From the NCBI GenBank assembly GCA_019347975.1, contig JAHWKI010000002.1, forward strand, positions 1-43,679: a DNA stretch of 43,679 nt, read 5' to 3'. Below the pieces are notes generated by a model, which ran no database searches, was not told where the DNA came from, and was given only the letters and a program-made list of their open reading frames with translations. Shown in pieces: positions 33,878 through 42,653 of the stretch. This stretch comes from Gemmatimonadota bacterium (GTDB lineage Bacteria > Gemmatimonadota > Gemmatimonadetes > Longimicrobiales > RSA9). The position numbers and the translations under genes were made by a program. Every line of letters starts with the position of its first letter. The first letter of the stretch is position 1.

Positions 33878-33896
33878 GGCACGCGAGGGGCGTGCC
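33878..33896 (-). other. Intercistronic hairpin between copA and copZ
   Basis: GGCACGC, five bases, GCGTGCC: a perfect 7-bp stem in the copA-copZ gap, with no T-tract. It may protect an mRNA end or set the ratio of the two products. Confidence 0.4.
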
Positions 33897-33926
33897 GGGC
33901 CACCGGCCACGCAGCCTCGCCCCTTC

Positions 33927-36479
33927 TCAAGCCCGCCTCAGGCGCAGAGAGTTGGACACCACGCTGAGGGAGCTGAACGCCATCGCGGCGCTCGCGAACA
34001 CCGGCGACAGCAGGATCCCGAACACCGGGTACAGCACACCGGCCGCCACCGGGATTCCGATCACGTTGTAAATGAACGCCCAGAACAGGTTCTGGCGGAT
34101 CACCCGCATGGTGCTGCGGGACAGCCGGATGGCGTCCGGCACGCCTGCGAGGTCGCCGCCCACGAGGGTGACATCGGAGGCCTCGAGAGCCACGTCCGTG
34201 CCGGTGCCGATGGCGATGCCCACGTCCGCGGCGGCCAGCGCGGGGGCATCGTTCAGCCCGTCGCCCACCATCCCGACGCGGCGGCCCGCCGCCTGGAGCC
34301 GGCGCACCTCCTCGACCTTGCCCTGCGGGAGCACCTCGGCCACGACGCGGTCCACGCCCACCACGCGGGCGATGGCTTCCGCGGTGACGCGGTGGTCGCC
34401 GGTGAGCATGACCACCTCGAGCCCCAGGTCCTTCAGGCGGCGGATGGCCGCGGCGCTCGTCGGCTTCACCGGGTCCGCGATCCCGATCACGCCGAGAGCC
34501 CGCGCTTCCGAGGCGACGAACACCGGTGTTTGCGCTTCGGCGGCCATGGCCGAAGCGGCGTCGGAGAGCGCGCCGGCCTCCACCCCCTGCTCGGCCATGA
34601 AGGCCCCGTTCCCCACGAGGGCCAGGCGCCCGCCGACCAGCGCTTCCGCCCCGCGGCCGCCGGTGGCGAAGAAATCCGATGGCTCGGAAAGCGCCAGGCC
34701 GCGCTCGCGAGCCGAAGCGACGATGGCGGCGGCGAGAGGGTGCTCGGACGCGGTCTCGAGAGACGCGGCGAGCGTGAGGACTTCGTCGTCGTCCACACCC
34801 GCGGCGGGGGTGATGGCCACGACGCTGGGGCGCCCCTCGGTGATCGTCCCGGTCTTGTCCAGCACGATGGTATCCAGCCGCTGCGCCGTCTCGAGGGCGG
34901 CGCCGCCGCGGAACAGGAGGCCCCGGGCCGCGCCCGCGCCCGTTCCTGCCATCACGGCCGTGGGCGTGGCGAGGCCGAGCGCGCACGGGCAGGCGATGAT
35001 CAGCACCGTTACGAACGCGACCAGCGCAAAGACGAACGCGGGGTCCGGCCCCAGGATCCACCAGGCACCCGCGGCCACCACCGCGATCCCGATGACGATC
35101 GGGACGAAGACCCCCGCGATGCGGTCGGCGACGCGCTGAATCGGGGCGCGGGAGCCCTGGGCGTCGCGGACCAGCTTCACGATCTGGGCGAGGGCCGTGT
35201 CCCGCCCCACGCGGGTGGCCCGGAAGCGGAAGGAGCCCTGCCCGTTGATGGTCCCGCCGACCACGTCGTCTCCCTCAGCCTTCTCCACCGGCATCGCCTC
35301 GCCGGTGAGCAGCGACTCGTCCACCGCGCTGCCGCCCTCGAGCACCACGCCGTCCACGGGGATCCGCTCCCCCGGACGCACCACCAGGACGTCTCCGAGG
35401 AGGACCTCCTCCACCGGAACCTCCTCGGTGTCCCCATCCCGAACCCGCAGGGCAGTGCGCGGCTGAAGGCCGGCCAGCTTGCGGATGGCATCCCCCGTGC
35501 GCCCCTTCGCGCGGGCCTCGAGCATCTTCCCGAGCAGGATCAGGGCGATGATCATGACCACCGCCTCGTAATAGACGTCCGCGGGGAGCCCGGCCCGGGT
35601 GAAGACCCCGGGCGCCACCGTCGCCACCACGCTGTAGAGGTACGCGGAGCCGGTCCCGACGGCGATCAGAGTGTTCATGTCCGCGGTGCCGTGGAGCAGC
35701 CCGCTCCACGCCCCCCGGTAGAACTGGCGGCCGGCCCAGAAGACCACCGGCGTGCTCAGGACGAGAAGAGTCCAGGCAAGGACCGATGGGTCGACGGCGT
35801 AGAGCCACGGGAAGATCCCCCGCAGCGCCTCGTTCACCGGCATCATGAACCGGTGGAACAGGTCGCTGCTCATGGCCGCGGAGTCCCGCGCCATCAGTGG
35901 CATGGACGCCAGCATCGCGAAGACCGCCACCGCCGCCGAGAACCAGAACTTCCGCCGCAGGGACCCGTACTCCCGCTCGCGCGCGATCCGCTCCCGATCC
36001 GCCGGGTCGGTCGCCGCAATGGGCGCCGCCAGGCGGTACCCGGCGGATTCCACCGCGCGGGCCATGTCCTCCGTCGCGACCGCCTCCGGGACGTAGACGA
36101 CCCGCGCCGAACCCGCGGCGATGTTCACCACCGCCTCGACCACGCCCGGCAGCGCGTTCAGCTCCCGCTCGACGGGCTCGCCGCTCACCGCCCACTCCAG
36201 CCCCTCGATCTCCAGCACCAGCTCGTCGACACGGGCACCATAGCCGGTGCGCCGCACCGCCTCCACCAGCGATGCCGCGCTGGCCTCGGACGGGTCGTAC
36301 GAGATCGTCGCTCGCTCCGTCGCGAAATTCACCCCCGCCTCCGCCACGCCCGTCGCGCCCGAGAGCCCCTTCTGCACCCGCGCCGCGCACGCCGCGCACG
36401 TCATCCCCGTCACGGGGATCTCGATCCGCGCCTTCTCCGTTTCCGCGCCCGCAGGCGCGGCCTTCATCGTCGCTCCCAT
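33927..36479 (-). CDS. copA: Cu(I)-exporting P1B-type ATPase CopA
   Basis: An 850-residue copper pump. The N-terminal HMA domain 1 is intact (GMTCAAC, Cys28 and Cys31); a second HMA fold (about 86-150) has lost its CxxC (Trp96 and Ser99 at those places, in GLEWAVSG). Then come eight membrane helices with the CPC channel motif (497-499), TGEAMPVEK, the phosphorylation site Asp541 in [14 protein letters not shown], and [14 protein letters not shown]. The specificity motifs near the end, NxxxxxxxxxP and MxxSS ([14 protein letters not shown]), fit Cu(I). A GAGGAGGT directly abuts the ATG at 36479; the ATG at 36467, with GGGAG at good spacing, is an equal candidate. It lies 43 bases after csoR. 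Confidence 0.97.
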   Translation of the reverse strand: MGATMKAAPAGAETEKARIEIPVTGMTCAACAARVQKGLSGATGVAEAGVNFATERATISYDPSEASAASLVEAVRRTGYGARVDELVLEIEGLEWAVSGEPVERELNALPGVVEAVVNIAAGSARVVYVPEAVATEDMARAVESAGYRLAAPIAATDPADRERIAREREYGSLRRKFWFSAAVAVFAMLASMPLMARDSAAMSSDLFHRFMMPVNEALRGIFPWLYAVDPSVLAWTLLVLSTPVVFWAGRQFYRGAWSGLLHGTADMNTLIAVGTGSAYLYSVVATVAPGVFTRAGLPADVYYEAVVMIIALILLGKMLEARAKGRTGDAIRKLAGLQPRTALRVRDGDTEEVPVEEVLLGDVLVVRPGERIPVDGVVLEGGSAVDESLLTGEAMPVEKAEGDDVVGGTINGQGSFRFRATRVGRDTALAQIVKLVRDAQGSRAPIQRVADRIAGVFVPIVIGIAVVAAGAWWILGPDPAFVFALVAFVTVLIIACPCALGLATPTAVMAGTGAGAARGLLFRGGAALETAQRLDTIVLDKTGTITEGRPSVVAITPAAGVDDDEVLTLAASLETASEHPLAAAIVASARERGLALSEPSDFFATGGRGAEALVGGRLALVGNGAFMAEQGVEAGALSDAASAMAAEAQTPVFVASEARALGVIGIADPVKPTSAAAIRRLKDLGLEVVMLTGDHRVTAEAIARVVGVDRVVAEVLPQGKVEEVRRLQAAGRRVGMVGDGLNDAPALAAADVGIAIGTGTDVALEASDVTLVGGDLAGVPDAIRLSRSTMRVIRQNLFWAFIYNVIGIPVAAGVLYPVFGILLSPVFASAAMAFSSLSVVSNSLRLRRA

Positions 36480-36522
36480 ACCTCCTCGGCTCTCGCCACG
36501 ATCATGTGTCCGCAGGCTCCTG

Positions 36523-36828
36523 CTATTCCCGCGTGTGCCGGTACATCAGCTCCATCACCTCGTCGTATGTGCGCTCCGCCGCCGCCGGATCCCCCGACCG
36601 CAGCGCGCCCGTGACGCAGTGCTGCAGATGGCTCCGCATCAGCAATTTCCCGACCCCGCGCAGCGCCGCGTGCACCGACGCCAGCTGCGTCAGGATGTCC
36701 GGGCAGTACCGGTCCTCCTCCACCATCCGGCCGAGCCCGCGGACCTGCCCCTCGATGCGGCTGAGCCGGGCGGCCACCTGCTTCCGGGTGTCCGGATCGT
36801 GAGCGAGCGCGTTGTGCTGATCGTCCAT
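36523..36828 (-). CDS. csoR: Copper-sensing repressor CsoR
   Basis: A 101-residue all-helical CsoR/RcnR-family repressor. The Cu(I) ligands have the family's exact spacing, Cys-x24-His-x3-Cys (RYCPDIL ... SHLQHC). [20 protein letters not shown] is the DNA-binding and tetramer region. Cu(I) binding should release it from DNA and switch on the copper operon. The Shine-Dalgarno GGAGG lies six bases before the ATG at 36828. A matching operator sits 15 bases further upstream. It could also sense another thiophile, but the ligand set and copA/copZ neighbours favour copper. Confidence 0.96.
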   Translation of the reverse strand: MDDQHNALAHDPDTRKQVAARLSRIEGQVRGLGRMVEEDRYCPDILTQLASVHAALRGVGKLLMRSHLQHCVTGALRSGDPAAAERTYDEVMELMYRHTRE

Positions 36829-36842
36829 GTTCCCTCCATAGG

Positions 36843-36859
36843 ATACCCCCCTAGGGTAT
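36843..36859. promoter_or_regulatory. CsoR-type operator
   Basis: ATACCC-CCCTA-GGGTAT: a perfect 6-bp inverted repeat with G/C-rich centre, very close to known CsoR operators. It overlaps the -10 region of the csoR promoter and ends 15 bases before the csoR ATG. Confidence 0.85.
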
Positions 36860-36881
36860 AAAGAAGCGAGGCGCGCGTCAA
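36853..36881 (-). promoter_or_regulatory. csoR-copA-copZ promoter
   Basis: On the minus strand: TTGACG (36881-36876) with two possible -10s, TACCCT (17-bp spacer) or TATACC (15-bp spacer). Either overlaps the operator, so bound CsoR would block RNA polymerase. Confidence 0.6.
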
Positions 36882-37278
36882 GGGCTGGATCCTCGCATCG
36901 AAAACAGCGTGACACGGAGGGCTCGGACAGGTCGGAGGGAGCGGAACGCCGGAACGCCGGAACGCCGGAACGCCGCACCGGGGCTTCGGAAGCTCGATCC
37001 CGATTGAACCGCGAAGAGCCTTCAATTTCGAAGTCGAGGCGCCTCGCCGGCGGCGGCTGGAAGAGGATCGTCAGAGCACGGTTAGCAGGAGGGCCCTCCG
37101 ATCCCTCAGAACCCTCAGAACGCTCCGTGTCATGCAGTTGACGTTCTTCGAGGTTCCGAAGGCTCCCCGTTCGGCGCCGCGGTATCCCAGCTTTGACGAC
37201 CGCGCCGCTTCGCTGCACCGGCCGCCCGCGTGGCATATTGTCGTGGTGGCGGGATCCCCATGTCGGAGAACGAGCCCA
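36882..37278. other. Intergenic region with octamer array, no gene seen
   Basis: About 400 bases between the csoR promoter and the propeller-lipoprotein gene. It holds a GGAACGCC array (36943-36974), shorter imperfect repeats (CCCTCAGAA twice near 37100-37115), and TTGAC-like boxes near 37137 and 37192 without a convincing -10. No RNA gene or conserved ORF is recognised. Confidence 0.6.
36943..36974. repeat. 8-bp tandem array (GGAACGCC)4
   Basis: Four exact GGAACGCC units in the intergenic region between csoR and the propeller gene. In the GAAC-first phase the unit is GAACGCCG, the same GAAC-plus-four pattern as the array at 9061. Confidence 0.9.
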
Positions 37279-38457
37279 ATGCGAACTCTCGGTCACCTCC
37301 TCGCCGTGGTGCTCCTCGCGATGCTGCCGGCCTGTGGTGAGGGCGGTGACGTCATTCTCACGGAGCGCAGGGATTCTGCCGGGGGCGTAATCGTCGAGAA
37401 CCGGGGAAGCGACCGGCCACTGGCCTGGCATTTCGAGCCGGTGCTGAGGCTCGGCGGCGCGTCGGAGGGTCCGGAGTCGTTCTATCGGGTGGGACCTGGA
37501 GTCGCGGCTGTGGATGGTGGTGGGCGGATTCACGTGCTGGACGAGGAGTCTCACCGGGTGGTGGTATTCGATTCGTCGGGGGACCACCTCCGGACGCTCG
37601 GCCGGAAGGGAGGAGGCCCGGGCGAGCTCGAGTTCCCGTCGTCGCTGGCGGTCACGCCGGAGGGCGTGGTCGGCGTCTTCGATCATTCCAGGAGAGGCAT
37701 CGTCCGATGGGATGGGTCCGGGGACCAGTTGCCGATGCAGGCGATGCCGGGCTTCTACATGGGCCCCGCGTTCGCGTTCACGCCCAGGGGCACGGTGCTG
37801 CTGGTGGTGGACACGGCGGGGCCAGAGCACCCGGTGCTTCTGCGGGTCGGAGAGGACACGATCCGGATCGTGGTGCATGACCAGCCCTCGATGACCCTGC
37901 ACAGATACGAGAGCTGCCCGATCGCAATGAATCTGCCCCCGCTGTTTCACCCCGAGCTGAGCTGGGCCGCGATGCCAGACGGGTCGGTGGTGGTGCACCG
38001 CGGGGCGGCGTACCGGCTGGACCTGTACCAGGGTGATGTCCTGGTCGAGAGCTGGAGGCGCGATGTTGCGCCGGTTCCGACCACGGCCGTTCTGGCGCGG
38101 CGCGAGCTGGGGGACGGCATGACGATCACCTGGAGCTCCGGGAAGTGCACGATCGATCCCGAGGAGATGATCGCCGCGCGGGGTGTGGCGCCGACAGTGC
38201 CGGCGGTGCGCGGCCTGGCAGTGGCCCCGGACGGAACCGTGTGGGCGCATCGGGGCGGGCCGGAGGAGGAGCCTCGCGCGACCGACGTGTTCGACTCGAC
38301 CGGCCTCTATGTAGGCACCCTGCCGCCGGAGACGCCTTTCCCCCTGGCATTCACACCTTGGGGGGACGTGGTGGCGGCGGAGAGGGACGAGCTGGATGTC
38401 GAGCGGCTGGTCGTCTATCGGGTCGTTCGGAACACGGATTTGCCCCCACAACCCTGA
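37279..38457 (+). CDS. Six-bladed NHL-type beta-propeller lipoprotein
   Basis: 392 residues: lipoprotein signal (LLAVVLLAMLPAC, lipid Cys19) and NHL-like blades. The clearest are GGGRIHVLDEESHRVVVFDS, LGRKGGGPGELEFPSSLAVT (the NHL signature) and GLAVAPDGTVWAHRGG. Such '6-bladed beta-propeller' lipoproteins are very numerous in Bacteroidota and Gemmatimonadota and probably bind ligands or partners. The only Shine-Dalgarno-like element is CGGAG ten bases before the ATG. The open frame extends upstream through the repeat region, but the signal peptide marks the true start. Confidence 0.85.
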   Translation: MRTLGHLLAVVLLAMLPACGEGGDVILTERRDSAGGVIVENRGSDRPLAWHFEPVLRLGGASEGPESFYRVGPGVAAVDGGGRIHVLDEESHRVVVFDSSGDHLRTLGRKGGGPGELEFPSSLAVTPEGVVGVFDHSRRGIVRWDGSGDQLPMQAMPGFYMGPAFAFTPRGTVLLVVDTAGPEHPVLLRVGEDTIRIVVHDQPSMTLHRYESCPIAMNLPPLFHPELSWAAMPDGSVVVHRGAAYRLDLYQGDVLVESWRRDVAPVPTTAVLARRELGDGMTITWSSGKCTIDPEEMIAARGVAPTVPAVRGLAVAPDGTVWAHRGGPEEEPRATDVFDSTGLYVGTLPPETPFPLAFTPWGDVVAAERDELDVERLVVYRVVRNTDLPPQP

Positions 38458-38517
38458 CACCTGATCACCGCCGTCCCCCGCCCGGTGCGGCACGACTCCT
38501 GAATCAGCCGCCGGGCA

Positions 38518-39525
38518 ATGACCACGGACGAACACGGCTGGTGGCGCCGGGAGCCGGGCGGAAACGACGGGTTCCGGTACCTGAAGGTTGACGGCACGGA
38601 GCTCAAGTCGGAGGCGGGGCTGGCGCGGATCGAGCGGCTGGCGATCCCACCGGCGTGGACGGAGGTGCACATCGCGCCGACCCCGAAGCGGAAGATCCAG
38701 GCGTGGGGGCGGGACGCGGCGGGTCGGAAGCAGTACATCTACAGCGACGAGGCGGTGGCGGCGCGGAACCGGCGGAAGTGGGAGCGGGTGCTGGCGTTCG
38801 CGCGGGTGCTGCCGCGGATGCGGGAGGCGACGAACGCGCACCTGAAGCTGGAGGGTCCGCGTCGGGAGAAGGTGCTGGCGACGGTGGTGCGGCTGATGAG
38901 CCGGGCGTTCTTCCGGATCGGGAACGAGCGGTACGCGGTGGAGAACCGGACGTTCGGCGTGGCGACGCTGAAGAAGAGGAACCTGGAGATCCGCGGCAAC
39001 GACCTGGTCTTCACGTACGTCGGAAAGCAGCGGAAGGATCATCGGCGGGTGGTGGCGGACACGCCGCTGGTGGAGGTGCTCCGGGAGATCCTGAAGCTGC
39101 CCGGGGCGCGGCTGTTCCGGTACCGTACGGAGGAGGGGGCGGTCCGGAACGTGACGGCGCGGGCGGTGAACGAGTACCTGCAGGACATCCTGCACGAGCG
39201 CTACAGCTCGAAGGACCTGCGGACGTTCGGCGGGACGGTGCGGGCCGCGACGATCCTGGCGGACCTGGGTCCGGCGGACTCGGAGCGGGAGGCGCATCGG
39301 AACACGGTGCTGACGTCCCGGCTGGTGGCGAGCGAGCTGGGGAACACGCCGACGATCGCGCGGGAGGCGTACATCCACCCGGCCGTGTTCGAGCAGTACG
39401 AGCGGCACGGGCGGACGATCGAGCCGCTGATGCGGAAGACCATTCGCGAAGTGAAGTCCGAGGAGCCGGTCGAGTATTATCCGGAGGAGGCCGCCCTGAT
39501 GCGCTTTCTCGAGCGCTACGGCTGA
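38518..39525 (+). CDS. DNA topoisomerase IB (poxvirus/bacterial type)
   Basis: A 335-residue enzyme that relaxes supercoils through a 3'-phosphotyrosine. The N-terminal domain starts DGFRYLKVDG ... LAIPPAWTEVHIAPTPKRKI. Catalytic residues are seen in RIGNERYAVENRTFG, KDLRTFGGT (Arg/Lys) and the nucleophile Tyr285 in REAYIHPAV. The length is the same as vaccinia-like bacterial enzymes. It is not next to the usual topoisomerase or repair genes. There is no clear Shine-Dalgarno. Confidence 0.95.
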   Translation: MTTDEHGWWRREPGGNDGFRYLKVDGTELKSEAGLARIERLAIPPAWTEVHIAPTPKRKIQAWGRDAAGRKQYIYSDEAVAARNRRKWERVLAFARVLPRMREATNAHLKLEGPRREKVLATVVRLMSRAFFRIGNERYAVENRTFGVATLKKRNLEIRGNDLVFTYVGKQRKDHRRVVADTPLVEVLREILKLPGARLFRYRTEEGAVRNVTARAVNEYLQDILHERYSSKDLRTFGGTVRAATILADLGPADSEREAHRNTVLTSRLVASELGNTPTIAREAYIHPAVFEQYERHGRTIEPLMRKTIREVKSEEPVEYYPEEAALMRFLERYG

Positions 39526-39649
39526 CCCGCGGAGGAAACCGGAGCAGGGCGGCAGCCATCCTGCGGGTGGAACGGGAGGCGTTCCCGGGCGTACATCAGA
39601 CGCGTGACGCCGCAGGGCGCACGCGGGAGGATACTCCGGACGCGGATCG

Positions 39650-40351
39650 ATGAGCGACCACCACCGATCACAGGAGCAGGAACGGCGACACGTCCGCGCG
39701 ATGCGCGGCGGTCTCGCCGGATCCGTCCTGCTCCACCTCCTCGTCCTGGCGCTCTTCTTCGGGCGTGAAGCCCCGCTCCCCGACGCTCCCTTCGCGGCCG
39801 CCGGCGAGCGCCGTGGGTCGGATCTGGCGGCGGCGGGCGGCGGGATGCAGGCCCTGGAGCTCGCCACGCCGACGGTGCAGCCGCCCGAGCCGCCGCCGCC
39901 GGACCTCGTCGTTACGGAGGTCGAGGAGACAACCCCGCCCGAGGAGCCGGAGCTGGAGGTGGAGGTCCCCGCGATCGCCCTCGCGCAGGGCGTCGGCACG
40001 CCGGGCGACCCGGGCGAGGCGGCGGGCCCCGGCCTCGAGGTGGGGGAAGGGGAAGGGGATGGAGGAACCGAGGCGGAGGGCCGCTTCAGAGTCGTGCCTC
40101 CCCGACCGCGGGGGCTGATCCTCCCCCCTTCCGACCGGCCGGCCGACGTACGGGGCAAGGAGATCGAGGTGTGGGTCTACGTGAGCGCGGGCGGGCAAGT
40201 CGTCCCGGACTCCACACGGCTCCAGCCTCCCACGGGCGACCGCCGCTTCGATCGCCGTCTGAGGGACCACGCGTCGGGGTGGGTATTCGAGGCGGCGCGC
40301 AAGGATGGTCGCGCCATCGGTGAGTGGTTTCGGTACACGATCGTGATGTAG
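39650..40351 (+). CDS. TonB-like energy transducer
   Basis: 233 residues: one N-terminal membrane helix (about 22-38, SVLLHLLVLALFFG), a Pro/Glu-rich periplasmic linker (about 70-125, EPPPPDLVV, EEPELEVEVP), and a C-terminal domain (about 150-233) with VRGKEIEVWVYVSAGGQVVP and FDRRLRDHASGWVFEAARKDG, matching the TonB C-terminal fold. It would pass proton-motive energy to outer-membrane receptors, but no exbBD or receptor lies in the window. The frame after its stop stays open into the kinase-like gene. Confidence 0.85.
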   Translation: MSDHHRSQEQERRHVRAMRGGLAGSVLLHLLVLALFFGREAPLPDAPFAAAGERRGSDLAAAGGGMQALELATPTVQPPEPPPPDLVVTEVEETTPPEEPELEVEVPAIALAQGVGTPGDPGEAAGPGLEVGEGEGDGGTEAEGRFRVVPPRPRGLILPPSDRPADVRGKEIEVWVYVSAGGQVVPDSTRLQPPTGDRRFDRRLRDHASGWVFEAARKDGRAIGEWFRYTIVM

Positions 40352-40492
40352 CGTGTACGGACCTCCAGGAACGCCACGACTCCAGGCGCGGGTACGCGGC
40401 GGCGGCGCCGGAGCACGCCGCTGATCCGACTCGCCTCCCGCCCGGACGCAAGACCCGCCCTCGAGGCGTGGATCCGGCGACGTGGAACCCTG

Positions 40493-41206
40493 ATGGAGGC
40501 CGCGGCCTCGCATCCGCAGGCGGAGACGCTGCGGGGGCGGGGCCGCGTCCTCGTCGTCCCCGCGCCGCCCGGCGACTGGCCGGACACCACGCGCTGGGTT
40601 CTCCGGCACTATCACCGAGGTGGCGCTCTCGCCGGGCTGCTCGGGGACCGCTACGTCCGGGTAGGAGAGCCCCGGCCGCTCCGTGAGTTCGGAGTCGCTC
40701 AGGCGGTCCGGTCGCTGGGGATCCCGACGGCGCCGCCCGTCGGCGCGGCAGCCTACGGCGCCGGAATGTTCTACCGCGGGGACCTGGTGACCGAGTGGGT
40801 GCCGGAGACGACCGACCTGGCGGCGACGCTGTTCGGCGCCGCGCAGCTGGATGGCCAGCCGGGCACCGGGCGGGGGCGCGCCGATCCGCTGGAAGCGATG
40901 GCGGCCGCCGGGAGGCTGGTCCGCCTCCTCCACGAGCGCGGCGTGGCGCACGCGGACCTGAACCTGAAGAACATCCTGATACGGGCTGGAGCCGGAACGC
41001 CCCGGGCGCTGATCATCGATCTGGACCGCGCGCGATTGCGCGGTCCGCTGCCGGAGCGGGCGCGGCGAAGGATGCTCGCGCGCTTCGAGCGGTCGCTGCG
41101 GAAGTGGGAACGCCGCATGGCCGCCCCGGCGCCTCCGGGGACGCTGGAGGCGTTCCACAGCGGGTACGGTACCGCGCCGCCGTATCGGGCGAGCGAGTCC
41201 GGGTGA
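40493..41206 (+). CDS. Kdo/lipopolysaccharide kinase-like protein
   Basis: 237 residues from the ATG at 40493. Kinase-like core: YRGDLVTEWVPETTDLAATL (hinge), HERGVAHADLNLKNILI (catalytic loop HxDLxxxN) and IIDLDRARL (metal-binding DxD/DFG place). This matches KdkA/WaaP-type kinases, which phosphorylate Kdo or heptose in the LPS core. The reading frame is open back to the tonB stop, and residues before the ATG (about TPLIRLASRPDARPALEAWI) look protein-like, so the true start may lie upstream at a rare codon such as CTG 40421. It is followed by a heptosyltransferase, which supports an LPS role. Confidence 0.82.
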   Translation: MEAAASHPQAETLRGRGRVLVVPAPPGDWPDTTRWVLRHYHRGGALAGLLGDRYVRVGEPRPLREFGVAQAVRSLGIPTAPPVGAAAYGAGMFYRGDLVTEWVPETTDLAATLFGAAQLDGQPGTGRGRADPLEAMAAAGRLVRLLHERGVAHADLNLKNILIRAGAGTPRALIIDLDRARLRGPLPERARRRMLARFERSLRKWERRMAAPAPPGTLEAFHSGYGTAPPYRASESG

Positions 41207-41235
41207 GGGGCGCTGCTCGCGTTGACTTGCAGAGG

Positions 41236-41248
41236 CCTCCGGCGGAGG
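41236..41248. repeat. Small inverted repeat before the heptosyltransferase gene
   Basis: CCTCC-GGC-GGAGG, a 5-bp perfect hairpin 10 bases before the ATG at 41259. TTGACT at 41222 lies 18 bp before the place of a -10, but that position reads AGGTTG, so no promoter is called. Confidence 0.3.
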
Positions 41249-41258
41249 TTGGCCCCGC

Positions 41259-42317
41259 ATGACCCGCACGACGTCCACCCCGTCACCGGGAACGCCTCCG
41301 CGCGAGATCTGCGTCATCATGCTGAGCGCACTCGGCGACGCGGTGCACGTGCTCCCCGTGGTGAACGCGCTGAAGCGGGCGTGGCCGGAGACGCGGATCA
41401 CGTGGGTGGTCCAGCCGGTGCCGTACCTGCTGGTGAGGGACCATCCCGCGGTGGACCGGCTCGTCGTCTTCCGGCGGCGGAAGGGGCTGGACGCCTGGCG
41501 CTCCTTCGCGGACGCGGGTCGCCAGCTGCGGGACCGACGCTTCGACCTGCTGCTGGCGCTGCAGGTCTACGCCAAGGCGGGGATGCTGGTGGCGCTCACG
41601 CGGGCGGACCGGAAGATCGGCTTCGACCGTCGCCGTGCGCGGGACCTGAACTGGCTGGTCACCAGCGAGCGGATCCCCTCGCGCCCCATGCAGCACGTCC
41701 AGGACCAGTACTTCGAGTTCCTGGAGCACCTGGGGATCAGCCCGGAGCCGGTGGAGTGGCGGATCCCGATCAGCGACGAGGACCGGGCCGCCCAGCGCGC
41801 CTTCTTCGACGGCCTGGACCGCCCGGCCTGCGCCGTCGTCGTGGGGACGAGCAAGCCGGAGAAGAACTGGCTGCCGGAGCGGTACGCGCGGACGCTGGAC
41901 GCGATCGAAGGCGATTTCGGGATGCGGCCGGTGCTGGTCGGTGGGCCATCGGCGGTGGAGCGGCGGATGGCCGACGAAGTCCTGTCGCTCACGCGGGCGC
42001 GTGTGCTCGACACGCTGGGGGACGACCTGCGCCGCCTGGTCTGGCTGCTCGATGGGGCGCGGCTCGTGATCAGCCCGGACACGGGACCGCTGCACCTGGC
42101 CCGGGCGCTGGATACGCCGGTCGTGGGGCTCTACGGCTACACCAACCCGAAGCGCTACGGCCCCTACCGGAAGTACGAGGACCTGGTCGTGGACGGGTAC
42201 GCGAAGTACCCGGGCGAGCCCTATCCGGCGACCATGGAGTACCGGTCGGAGGGAATGATGCGGGTGAGCGTGGAGGATGTCCTGGCTGCGGTGGAGAGGG
42301 CCCTGTCCGCGGGCTAG
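41259..42317 (+). CDS. Glycosyltransferase family 9 (ADP-heptose:LPS heptosyltransferase-like)
   Basis: A 352-residue GT-B enzyme. The N-terminal block ICVIMLSALGDAVHVLPVVN and the C-terminal sugar-nucleotide block VISPDTGPLHLARALDTPVV, followed by GLYGYTNPKRYGPY, are hallmarks of the WaaC/WaaF/RfaQ family, which adds heptose to the LPS inner core on the cytoplasmic side. GTSKPEKNWLPERYA is the usual mid-protein motif. Which heptose and linkage cannot be told. With the Kdo-kinase-like gene just upstream it forms a probable LPS-core pair. Confidence 0.93.
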   Translation: MTRTTSTPSPGTPPREICVIMLSALGDAVHVLPVVNALKRAWPETRITWVVQPVPYLLVRDHPAVDRLVVFRRRKGLDAWRSFADAGRQLRDRRFDLLLALQVYAKAGMLVALTRADRKIGFDRRRARDLNWLVTSERIPSRPMQHVQDQYFEFLEHLGISPEPVEWRIPISDEDRAAQRAFFDGLDRPACAVVVGTSKPEKNWLPERYARTLDAIEGDFGMRPVLVGGPSAVERRMADEVLSLTRARVLDTLGDDLRRLVWLLDGARLVISPDTGPLHLARALDTPVVGLYGYTNPKRYGPYRKYEDLVVDGYAKYPGEPYPATMEYRSEGMMRVSVEDVLAAVERALSAG

Positions 42318-42412
42318 GCCCGGATCGGGCACGCGGCCTCGTGCCGCGCCATCGACGTGGGGGTGGTTCGCGGCCTCTTCACGATTCCGGACTTTTCTTC
42401 CGGTTCTTCGCC

Positions 42413-42515
42413 GGCGCTGGAGAGAGTGGGGGAGTGGGGGTGTTCTCGCTTCGCGAGTAGCGCCGCTGCGCGGCGGGGTCGCTGCGCTCACCCCACTCCC
42501 CCACTCCCCGGCGCC
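42413..42515. repeat. Cruciform-like inverted repeat element
   Basis: Outer arms GTGGGGGAGTGGGGGTG (42426-42442) and CACCCCACTCCCCCAC (42489-42504) are complementary over about 16 bp with one extra base, and GGCGC (42413-42417) can pair with GCGCC (42511-42515). Inside are two perfect small hairpins, CTCGC-TTC-GCGAG and GCCGC-TGC-GCGGC. Together they make a stem with two lateral hairpins. Confidence 0.75.
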
Positions 42516-42617
42516 AGGATGGAGGAAGAAGAAGCCGCGGGATGAGAAGGCCCGCGGATCACTCCCGCTCGCGCAGCGAGCGATCGGGGTCGGACGCACC
42601 GCCCGGCAGCCCTTCGA

Positions 42618-42653
42618 TTGCCGCTCCCCCCCGGGCGCAAGTAGTTTCCTCCC
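42618..42653 (+). promoter_or_regulatory. Promoter predicting a leaderless porX mRNA
   Basis: TTGCCG (42618-42623), an 18-bp spacer, TAGTTT (42642-42647), six bases, then ATG at 42654. No Shine-Dalgarno is present. Same layout as 1863, 16230 and 30002. Confidence 0.5.

Larger units (their letters stand above)
42318..42653. other. 336-base intergenic region with cruciform element and porX promoter
   Basis: No gene is seen. A 6-bp hairpin (GGCACG ... CGTGCC, 42328-42345) without T-tract follows the heptosyltransferase gene. The centre holds the large inverted repeat at 42413-42515, and the right end holds the porX promoter. Confidence 0.7.

Noticed and set aside
39526-39649. A leaderless or sigma70 promoter before the TonB-like gene (GATACT near 39632)
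   Set aside because: No matching -35 at 16-18 bp and the distance to the ATG does not fit the leaderless layout.
36523-40158. A 1211-codon open frame on the minus strand that contains csoR and runs antisense through the propeller and topoisomerase genes
   Set aside because: Only the last 101 codons are CsoR; the rest is an antisense shadow typical of GC-rich DNA, with Arg/Pro-rich composition and no domain.
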